64,000 nucleotides of DNA from Consotaella salsifontis (GTDB lineage: Bacteria > Pseudomonadota > Alphaproteobacteria > Rhizobiales > Rhizobiaceae). Below are positions 57,732 to 64,000 of the stretch, one piece after another (within the stretch, counting starts at the first letter, position 1; the number at the start of each line of letters is the position of its first letter). The notes beneath the pieces are model-generated. The model searched no databases and had not been told where the DNA came from. It saw nothing but the letters and a program-made list of their open reading frames with translations. Location: NCBI RefSeq assembly GCF_900167365.1, contig NZ_FUXL01000020.1, positions 25,862 to 89,861 on the forward strand. Direction: 5' to 3'. A program made the translations under genes and the position numbers.

Positions 57732-57788
57732 CCGCCCGGCGATTTGCCACGTGTGCGCTACTCCAAGGCCCTTCAGGGGCCTTTTTTA
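57707..57788 (+). promoter_or_regulatory. Transcription attenuator of the ilvBN operon
   Basis: GCGCACACG (57707-57715) pairs with CGTGTGCGC (57750-57758), enclosing a second stem GGCGGT / ACCGCC (57719-57724 and 57731-57736). Downstream AAGGCCC / GGGCCTT (57765-57771, 57777-57783) with T run TTTTTT is a terminator 75 bases before ilvB. With the overlapping leader peptide this is a classic attenuator; the exact antiterminator pairing needs folding analysis. Confidence 0.7.
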
Positions 57789-57862
57789 TTGCCCTTCATC
57801 AAGCCATCAGGTCGAAAAGAGCCGCCGCCAGGCCGCAAGAGGAAGCAGATCGGAACCCCGTC

Positions 57863-59653
57863 ATGGACACCAGCCCAACCCAGCCCGCAGAACAGATGAC
57901 CGGCGCCGAAATGGTGGTCCGGGCATTGAAGGACCACGGCGTCACGGACATTTTCGGCTATCCCGGCGGCGCCGTGCTGCCGATCTATGACGCGCTTTTC
58001 CAGCAGGACGACATCCGCCATATCCTCGTGCGACACGAACAGGGGGCGGGCCACGCGGCCGAAGGTTATGCACGGTCCACCGGAAAGCCGGGGGTTATGC
58101 TGGTCACGTCCGGGCCGGGCGCGACAAACGCGGTGACGCCGCTGCAGGACGCCCTCATGGATTCGATCCCGCTGGTCTGCATCTCCGGCCAGGTCCCGAC
58201 GACGCTGATCGGCACGGATGCGTTTCAGGAGGCCGATACGGTCGGCATCACGCGGCCCTGCACCAAGCACAACTGGCTGGTGAAGTCGATCAACGATCTG
58301 CCGCGCATCCTGCACGAGGCCTTCTATGTCGCGACCTCTGGCCGGCCTGGCCCCGTCGTCGTCGATATCCCGAAGGACATCCAATTCTCGACAGGGACCT
58401 ACACGCCGCCCGCGCCGGTGGAGCAGCACAAGAGCTATCAGCCGAAGGTCTCGGCCGACATCGGGCGGATTCAGGCGGCGATCGAGCTGTTGGCCTCCGC
58501 CAAGCGGCCGATCATCTATTCCGGCGGCGGCGTGGTGAATTCGGGTCCAGAGGCGAGCCGCTTGTTGCGCGAGTTGGTTGAACTCACCCGCACGCCCATC
58601 ACCTCGACGCTGATGGGGCTCGGCTCCTATCCCGCCTCCGGCAAGGCCTGGCTCGGAATGCTGGGCATGCACGGAACCTACGAGGCCAACATGGCAATGC
58701 ACCAGTGCGACGTCATGCTGTGCATCGGCGCGCGCTTCGACGACCGGATCACGGGACGGCTCGACGCATTCTCGCCGGGTTCGAAGAAGATCCACATCGA
58801 TATCGATCCCTCATCCATCAACAAGACGGTGCATGTCGACCTGCCGATCATCGGCGACGTCGCTCAGGTTCTCGGCGAGATGGTTCGCCTGTGGCGCGAG
58901 CAGACGAAGCAGATGGATCGCTCCGCACTGTCGGAGTGGTGGCGGACGATCGAGACGTGGCGGGCGCGCGACTGCCTTGCTTACCGACCGAACGACAACG
59001 TTATCATGCCGCAATATGCGATCCAGCGTCTGCATGCCCTGACCAAGGACCGCGACACCTACATCACCACCGAGGTCGGCCAGCATCAGATGTGGGCCGC
59101 CCAGTTCTTCGGCTTCGAGCAGCCGAACCGCTGGATGACCTCCGGCGGTCTCGGCACCATGGGCTATGGCCTGCCGGCGGCGCTCGGCGTCCAGATTGCC
59201 CATCCCGAGGCCTTGGTCATCGACATTGCGGGCGATGCCTCGGTTCTGATGACGATGCAGGAGATATCGGCAGCGGTGCAGCACAACGCGCCGATCAAGA
59301 TCTTCATCCTCAACAACCAGTACATGGGCATGGTGCGCCAGTGGCAGCAGCTGCTCCACGGCAATCGCCTGTCTCACTCCTATTGCGAGGCCATGCCGGA
59401 TTTCGTGAAACTCGCGGAGGCGTATGGCGGCGTCGGCATTCGCGCGGAGAAGCCGGGCGAGCTGGACGATGCGATCGCAGAGATGATCGCGGTGGACAAG
59501 CCGGTGATTTTCGATTGCCGTGTTGCCAATCTTGCGAACTGCTTCCCGATGATTCCCTCGGGTAAGGCGCATAACGACATGCTGCTGCCGGACGAGGCGA
59601 CAGACGAAGCCGTGGCCAATGCCATCGGCGAAAAGGGCAGGGCGCTGGTCTAG
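57863..59653 (+). CDS. ilvB: Acetolactate synthase large subunit
   Basis: This ThDP- and FAD-dependent enzyme makes acetolactate and acetohydroxybutyrate, the first step of valine, leucine and isoleucine synthesis. The 596-residue protein has FGYPGGAVLPIYDAL, RHEQGAGHAAEGYAR (catalytic Glu59), the ThDP motif GDASVLMTMQEISAAVQHNAPIKIFILNNQYMG and GLGTMGYGLPAALG. ATG 57863 is preferred over earlier in-frame starts in the leader. It is followed by ilvN after 48 bases. Confidence 0.96.
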   Translation: MDTSPTQPAEQMTGAEMVVRALKDHGVTDIFGYPGGAVLPIYDALFQQDDIRHILVRHEQGAGHAAEGYARSTGKPGVMLVTSGPGATNAVTPLQDALMDSIPLVCISGQVPTTLIGTDAFQEADTVGITRPCTKHNWLVKSINDLPRILHEAFYVATSGRPGPVVVDIPKDIQFSTGTYTPPAPVEQHKSYQPKVSADIGRIQAAIELLASAKRPIIYSGGGVVNSGPEASRLLRELVELTRTPITSTLMGLGSYPASGKAWLGMLGMHGTYEANMAMHQCDVMLCIGARFDDRITGRLDAFSPGSKKIHIDIDPSSINKTVHVDLPIIGDVAQVLGEMVRLWREQTKQMDRSALSEWWRTIETWRARDCLAYRPNDNVIMPQYAIQRLHALTKDRDTYITTEVGQHQMWAAQFFGFEQPNRWMTSGGLGTMGYGLPAALGVQIAHPEALVIDIAGDASVLMTMQEISAAVQHNAPIKIFILNNQYMGMVRQWQQLLHGNRLSHSYCEAMPDFVKLAEAYGGVGIRAEKPGELDDAIAEMIAVDKPVIFDCRVANLANCFPMIPSGKAHNDMLLPDEATDEAVANAIGEKGRALV

Positions 59654-59701
59654 GCGCCCTTCCTCCCCCGATTGGTCACAGCACTTCTGAAGGGAAGTTC
59701 C

Positions 59702-60274
59702 ATGAACACCGCGCTTCAGCCTCCGGCATCAGCCTATTTCATCACGGAAGAGAAGGAACAGAACGAGCGCCGCACGCTCGCTGTTCTCGTCGACAACGAG
59801 CCGGGCGTGCTTGCCCGCGTCATCGGCCTGTTCTCGGGCCGCGGCTACAATATCGAGAGCCTCACGGTCACGGAAACCGAGCACGAAAAGCACCTTTCGC
59901 GCATCACCGTCGTTACCAGCGGGACCCCCCACGTCCTGGAGCAGATCAAGAGCCAGCTCGCGCGGATCGTCCCCGTCCATCGCGTGGTGGACCTTACCAC
60001 CGCCGCGCGAGAGCGCGGCCATGATGGCCCGATCGAGCGCGAACTCGCGCTGATCAAGGTCCAGGGAATTGGCGAACAGCGTCTGGAGGCCCTACGTCTC
60101 GCCGATGCCTTCAAGGCCGAGGTGATCGACGCCAACACAGAACATTTCGTCTTCCAGATCACCGGGCGCGTGTCGAAGGTGGACCAGTTCATCGCGATCA
60201 TGGCGCCGCTCGGGCTCGTCGAGCTCTGCCGCACCGGGGTCGCGGCGCTGACCCGCGGCAAGGAAGGCATGTAG
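59702..60274 (+). CDS. ilvN: Acetolactate synthase small (regulatory) subunit
   Basis: The 190-residue subunit has an N-terminal ACT domain (RTLAVLVDNEPGVLARVIGLFSGRGYNIESLTV) for valine feedback inhibition and a C-terminal activation domain (ELALIKVQGIGEQRLEALRLADAFKAEVID). Together with ilvB it forms the holoenzyme. GAAGGGAAGTTCC precedes ATG 59702. Also called ilvH in some annotations. Confidence 0.95.
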   Translation: MNTALQPPASAYFITEEKEQNERRTLAVLVDNEPGVLARVIGLFSGRGYNIESLTVTETEHEKHLSRITVVTSGTPHVLEQIKSQLARIVPVHRVVDLTTAARERGHDGPIERELALIKVQGIGEQRLEALRLADAFKAEVIDANTEHFVFQITGRVSKVDQFIAIMAPLGLVELCRTGVAALTRGKEGM

Positions 60275-60342
60275 GCAGTCGGCGCCGGCGCGGTCCCGCC
60301 GGGACAAGCGTCTGGCGCGTCGCCCACTCTCTGAAGGAAACA

Positions 60343-60942
60343 ATGGGGATGACAACGGACGTCTTCCTCGCGGCGCTGCTTTTCGCGTTCGCGGCCTCGA
60401 TCACACCCGGACCGAACAACGTCATGCTGATGACGTCCGGGGTCAATTTCGGTTTCCAGCGCACCGTGCCTCACATGGCGGGCGTCGTCGGTGGCTTCGC
60501 CGTTGTTCAGGTGGCGGTGGGCTTCGGCCTGGGCGCCCTGGTTCAGGCCGTCCCGGCGATTTCGGTTGGTCTCAAGGTGGTTTCTGCGATCTACATGGCC
60601 TATCTCGCCTGGAAGATCGCTTTTTCCCGCGCGATGGCGGAGGGCAAGGCCATGGCTCGTCCGTTGACGAGCTGGGAGGCGGCCGTCTTCCAATGGGTCA
60701 ATCCCAAGGGCGTCGCCTCCGCGCTGGTGGCGATGGCGATCTACACCAATCCGGTTCAGCCGGTGTCGTCCGTTCTCCTGGTGGTGGCGATCTTCACCAC
60801 CGTCGGCGTTCTCTCGGTGACGACATGGACTGCCTTCGGCGTCGGAGTCCGGCGTTTTCTCAGCAGCCCCAACCGGCTCCAGATGTTCAACTTCGTGATG
60901 GGCGCCCTGCTGCTTCTCTCGATCTGGCCGATGCTGCGGTAG
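60343..60942 (+). CDS. RhtB/LysE-family amino acid exporter
   Basis: The 199-residue protein has the RhtB start FAASITPGPNNVMLMTSGVNFG and FQWVNPKGVASALVAMAIYTN, with about six helices. It follows ilvN by 68 bases, so it may be co-transcribed and limit overflow of branched-chain amino acids; homologs next to ilvBN occur in rhizobia. Substrate unproven. Confidence 0.88.
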   Translation: MGMTTDVFLAALLFAFAASITPGPNNVMLMTSGVNFGFQRTVPHMAGVVGGFAVVQVAVGFGLGALVQAVPAISVGLKVVSAIYMAYLAWKIAFSRAMAEGKAMARPLTSWEAAVFQWVNPKGVASALVAMAIYTNPVQPVSSVLLVVAIFTTVGVLSVTTWTAFGVGVRRFLSSPNRLQMFNFVMGALLLLSIWPMLR

Positions 60943-61034
60943 GGCTTCGCGGCTGGCAAAGGCGAAGCGGACGTGGCAATCCCGATCTGTGTCGGCCGCT
61001 TTGAGTCGGCGGACAACAAGGAGCGACGAACCGG

Positions 61035-62162
61035 GTGAAGTTTTCGGCTCAACAGGACGAGGCCCTGAAGGCTGTCTCAGCCTGGCTGAAGCGGGACGAC
61101 CAGCCGATCTTTCGCCTGTTCGGCTATGCCGGCACCGGCAAGACGACGCTGGCGCGCCACTTTGCCGAGGGGTTGGACGGCTCCGTGCAGTTCGCCGCGT
61201 TCACGGGCAAGGCGGCGCAGGTGCTGCGCACGCGAGGCGCGAAGAACGCGCGCACCCTCCATTCGCTGATCTATCGGCCACGCGGCGAGGAAACCGTCGA
61301 GGACGAGACGAGCGGCGCGACGCGGGTGGCGCCGACCTTCTCGCTCAATCGCCAGAGCCCAGTCGCCAAGGCCGCTCTCGTCGTGGTCGACGAGTGCTCG
61401 ATGGTGGACGAGGCCCTGGGCCGCGACCTGATGAGCTTCGGCACACCGATCCTCGTTCTGGGCGATCCGGGCCAGCTGCCGCCGGTTTCCGGCGGCGGCT
61501 ACTTCACCGAGGCCGAGCCGGATTGTCTTCTGACCGAGATTCATCGCCAGGCGCGGGACAATCCCATCGTCGATCTGGCGGCACAGGTGCGCGAAGGGGA
61601 AACGCTGCGCTACGGCGACTACGGTGAGGCCAAGGTCATCTCGCGCGGCCAGGTTGATCAGGCGGAGGTCCTCGCCGCCGACCAGGTGCTGGTCGGCACG
61701 AACCGCACCCGGCGGCGCTACAATGCCCGGCTGCGCGAGCTGAAGGGATTCCAGGGCGCGCTGCCGCAGTCGGGGGACAAGCTGGTCTGCCTGCGCAACG
61801 ATCCGGCCAAGGGCCTGCTCAACGGATCGCTCTGGCAGGTGATGACGGCGTCGCGCGAAACGGTGAAGCCGGGCATCAACCTCATCGTCAGGCCGGACGA
61901 CGACGATATCGACCAGGGCGCCGCCAAGGTTCGTCTGCTGAAGGCGGCCTTCGAGGACCCCGATACCGAGGTCCCGTGGTCGACCAAGAAGCGTTTCGAC
62001 GACTTCGATTACGGCTATGCGCTAACCGTTCACAAGGCGCAGGGTTCGCAGTGGAGCAATGTCATGCTCTTCGACGAGAGCTGGGCGTTCAAGGACATGC
62101 GGGAGCGCTGGCTGTATACCGCCGTAACGCGCGCAGCCGACCGGCTGACGGTCGTTCGGTAG
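61035..62162 (+). CDS. RecD-like/Dda-type DNA helicase
   Basis: The 375-residue SF1B-type helicase has Walker [11 protein letters not shown] (30-39), Walker [11 protein letters not shown], motif [24 protein letters not shown], and [13 protein letters not shown] plus [12 protein letters not shown] near the end. It lacks the N-terminal RecD extension, resembling small phage Dda-like helicases. It should unwind DNA 5' to 3' using ATP; its role is unknown. Start is GTG 61035. Confidence 0.9.
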   Translation: MKFSAQQDEALKAVSAWLKRDDQPIFRLFGYAGTGKTTLARHFAEGLDGSVQFAAFTGKAAQVLRTRGAKNARTLHSLIYRPRGEETVEDETSGATRVAPTFSLNRQSPVAKAALVVVDECSMVDEALGRDLMSFGTPILVLGDPGQLPPVSGGGYFTEAEPDCLLTEIHRQARDNPIVDLAAQVREGETLRYGDYGEAKVISRGQVDQAEVLAADQVLVGTNRTRRRYNARLRELKGFQGALPQSGDKLVCLRNDPAKGLLNGSLWQVMTASRETVKPGINLIVRPDDDDIDQGAAKVRLLKAAFEDPDTEVPWSTKKRFDDFDYGYALTVHKAQGSQWSNVMLFDESWAFKDMRERWLYTAVTRAADRLTVVR

Positions 62163-62220
62163 GTCAAGACAGGCCGGGCGCCACTGTCGCGAATTAACTT
62201 GTCAGGGAAGGGCCAGGAAG

Positions 62221-62979
62221 ATGGTTGTCGAGCTCTCCGTCAATCTCAACGCGGTGGCGCTGTTGCGCAACCGGCGCGACCTGCCATGGCCGAGCGTGAC
62301 CGCTCTCGGGCGGATTGCCCTTCAGGCCGGCGCCCACGGCCTGACTGTTCATCCAAGGCCCGACCAGCGCCATATCCGGTTCTCCGACCTTGGAGAAATC
62401 CGCTCGCTTCTCCACGCGGAGTTTCCGCGCGCGGAGTTCAACATCGAGGGCTATCCGAGCGAGGAGTTTCTGGCGCTCGCCGCCGGGGCTCGGCCGGATC
62501 AGGTCACTCTCGTTCCCGATGATCCCGCTCAGCCGACCTCTGATCACGGGTGGGACTTCGCCGTCCACCGTGATTTTCTGGCCGATGTCGTTGCAAGGTT
62601 GCAAGCGAAAGGCGCTCGCGTCTCGCTCTTCGCCGATCCGGACCCGGCAGGGCTGAACATCGCCGCCGCCATCGGCGCCGACCGCGTCGAGTTCTATACC
62701 GGCCCCTACGGCGGCACCTTCGACGATCCGGCAGCTGCGGCGCAGGAGCTCGACAAGCTCGAGGCTGCGGGCAATGCGGCGCGGGCGGCGGGGCTTGCGA
62801 TCAACGCCGGGCACGACCTGACCGTTGCCAATCTGCCGGCGCTGATTGCGCGCATTCCGGATCTTGCGGAAGTCTCCATCGGTCATGGCCTCACAGCCGA
62901 TGCGCTGGAGTTCGGCATGGCGGAAACGGTCCGCCGCTTCAGGCGGGCATGCGGGCAGAACGTCCCGCCATCGGCTTGA
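62221..62979 (+). CDS. pdxJ: Pyridoxine 5'-phosphate synthase
   Basis: PdxJ condenses 1-deoxyxylulose 5-phosphate and 3-amino-2-oxopropyl phosphate into pyridoxine 5'-phosphate, the DXP-dependent vitamin B6 route. The 252-residue protein shows the alphaproteobacterial form: [53 protein letters not shown] and [16 protein letters not shown]. The N-terminal NLNAVA replaces the NVDHVA seen in E. coli. It overlaps the convergent glycosyltransferase remnant by 41 bases. Confidence 0.95.
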   Translation: MVVELSVNLNAVALLRNRRDLPWPSVTALGRIALQAGAHGLTVHPRPDQRHIRFSDLGEIRSLLHAEFPRAEFNIEGYPSEEFLALAAGARPDQVTLVPDDPAQPTSDHGWDFAVHRDFLADVVARLQAKGARVSLFADPDPAGLNIAAAIGADRVEFYTGPYGGTFDDPAAAAQELDKLEAAGNAARAAGLAINAGHDLTVANLPALIARIPDLAEVSIGHGLTADALEFGMAETVRRFRRACGQNVPPSA

Positions 62980-63645
62980 ACGTGTCTGCTGCTTCCTCCT
63001 CCCTGGTCGGCGCGGCTTGCGCCTCCACGCCGTGGGGCGTCTTTTCCCAATGGTGCGGCGTTCGAAAGAGCTGACCGAGCGCGCGAAGTGAGGCGAGGCT
63101 GATCAGCAGCCAGTAGGCATGAATCCACCAGAGGTGCCGTGGCAGCACCCGGCGTTCTTCGTCATCGAGATGTCTCAGCGCCAGAACGGCGAAGGCGGCG
63201 ATTCCGAAGATGATGTTGAACGTGTCCGTGGCAAAGAGGAAGGCCGCGAACGGAGATGGTGCGCCTCCCTGGATGATCGACCAGATGGTCCAGGCAAGGA
63301 AGCCGAAGAAGAATGGCTGGGCAATCGTCGAGGCGATCATTCCGAAGAAGAGCACCTGAAAGCAGAGAAAGCGGGAGAGCCCCAGCTCCCGGCAAAGACG
63401 AACCGGCTGGCGCATATGGACCAGCCAAGTCTGCATCCATCCCTTCATCCAACGGGTGCGTTGGTTGCGCCAGTCGCGCCACCGCACTGGCGCCTCCTCC
63501 CGCGTCGGCGCGGAGATAACGCCAACACGGGCGCCGCGCCGGCACAGCCGCATTCCGAGATCGGCGTCTTCGGTCACGTTGTGGCTGTCCCATCCGCCGA
63601 CGGCGACGAGCCAGTCGGTGCGGAAATGATTGGAGGTTCCTCCTA
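62939..63645 (-). pseudogene. Family 2 glycosyltransferase, cut by an IS630-type element
   Basis: The reading frame from the insertion to the stop encodes the C-terminal half of a processive GT2 enzyme: GGTSNHFRTDWLVAVGGW, TEDADLGMRLCRRG (TED motif), NQRTRWMKGWMQTW (QxxRW motif) and three to four membrane helices. Reading upstream, coding sense stops at a CTA codon whose TA is the IS630 target (63644-63645); the 5' half must lie beyond the element outside the window. Such enzymes make beta-glycan or related exopolysaccharides. The copy is presumably inactive. Confidence 0.8.
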
Positions 63646-64000
63646 GAGCGGGATGAGATTAGGATCGTCCATATCCTGAGTTGACGAGGTAGTTGCTGCA
63701 TTCGTCGGCGGAGATGGTGGAGAGGATCTGGCCGATGGCGGAGCAGACGGCGTCTCTGGTGCGCTGGCCGGCTTTGCGCAGCAGGTGCTTCAGCTTGGCG
63801 AAGAGCTGCTCGATGGGATTGAGGTCGGGGGAGTATTTGGGCAGGAACAAGAGCTTGGCGCCGGCGGCGCGGATCGCCCGGCGCACCGCCTTGCCCTTGT
63901 GGCTGCCGAGATTGTCCATGATGACGATATCGCCGGGCTTCAGCGTCGGCACCAGCACCTGCTCGACGTAGAGCCGGAAGCGCTCGCCGTTGACCGGTCC
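63646..64000 (-). mobile_element. IS630-family insertion sequence, right end only
   Basis: The element begins after the TA dinucleotide, as expected for IS630/Tc1-type insertion at TA, with terminal sequence GAGCGGGATGAGATTAGG. It carries the transposase 3' half and continues beyond the window end. The left terminus and TA duplication cannot be checked. Confidence 0.75.
63659..64000 (-). CDS. IS630-family transposase, C-terminal part
   Basis: The frame is open to the window edge and encodes the DDE catalytic part: [14 protein letters not shown] (second Asp in DNLGSH), [20 protein letters not shown] (catalytic Glu in NPIEQ) and a short C-terminal tail ending GYGRS. Only 113 residues are visible. 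The N-terminal DNA-binding and first Asp region lies outside; many IS630 elements split this into a frameshifted ORF. Confidence 0.9.
   Translation of the reverse strand, partial: GPVNGERFRLYVEQVLVPTLKPGDIVIMDNLGSHKGKAVRRAIRAAGAKLLFLPKYSPDLNPIEQLFAKLKHLLRKAGQRTRDAVCSAIGQILSTISADECSNYLVNSGYGRS

Overview
The window is GC-rich chromosomal DNA from an alphaproteobacterium, most likely of the order Hyphomicrobiales (Rhizobiales). The grounds are gene order and family content: DUF2062-acpS-lepB-rnc-era-recO at the left end, a liv operon carrying a DUF6867 gene, a TIGR02301 protein, DUF2934 proteins, a DUF1045 phosphonate protein beside phnM, and an sRNA resembling the rhizobial AbcR (alpha-r15) family. 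The family within the order cannot be fixed from the sequence. All family names come from motif recognition; no search was run.

Layout. 1-3889: housekeeping cluster for lipid carrier maturation, secretion, RNA processing, ribosome assembly and recombination. 3886-6102: a leftward group with a tyrosine phosphatase, an HD hydrolase and YgfZ. 6254-12959: small and conserved proteins, an ankyrin-PhzF fusion, a Nudix hydrolase, an HMCES/YedK-type protein, an M42 peptidase and a LysE exporter. 13308-18961: cysS (with a striking low-GC internal segment), prolyl aminopeptidase, GFA protein, RarD, LOG protein and D-amino-acid transaminase. 19275-22227: xylA and xylB. 22342-28021: leftward branched-chain amino acid ABC operon livH-M-G-F-DUF6867-livJ. 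28344-30316: dgcN-dgcA, predicted D-glutamate catabolism. 30548-35764: SbcD/YhaO-type nuclease, a large YhaN-type ATPase and a convergent phosphoesterase.

35776-45051: two drug-efflux modules, each with a divergent TetR regulator and a recognisable operator: emrAB (MFS) and acrAB (RND). A decayed second copy of the emrB 3' end lies between them. 45267-45384: the AbcR-like sRNA. 45457-50850: DUF3297, Nudix, phosphate transporter, universal stress protein, D,D-carboxypeptidase and DUF2934. 50902-53523: three Tad-type pilus genes (TadG and two TadE-like), bracketed by two DUF2934 genes. 54573-54968: two tiny hydrophilic proteins. 55099-56912: phnM and DUF1045 without other phn genes. 57681-60942: ilv leader peptide and attenuator, ilvB, ilvN and a RhtB/LysE exporter. 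61035-62979: RecD-like helicase and pdxJ. The right end is a family 2 glycosyltransferase gene cut by an IS630-family element that runs off the window.

Functional themes are amino acid import and export (liv, LysE, RhtB), D-amino acid handling (dat, dgcNA), xylose entry, phosphorus supply (pit, phnM) and efflux. The strongest anomalies are the mosaic cysS, the emrB remnant, the ankyrin-PhzF fusion and the AbcR-like locus with its upstream palindrome. I saw no tRNA, rRNA or CRISPR array, and no clearly new multi-gene system.
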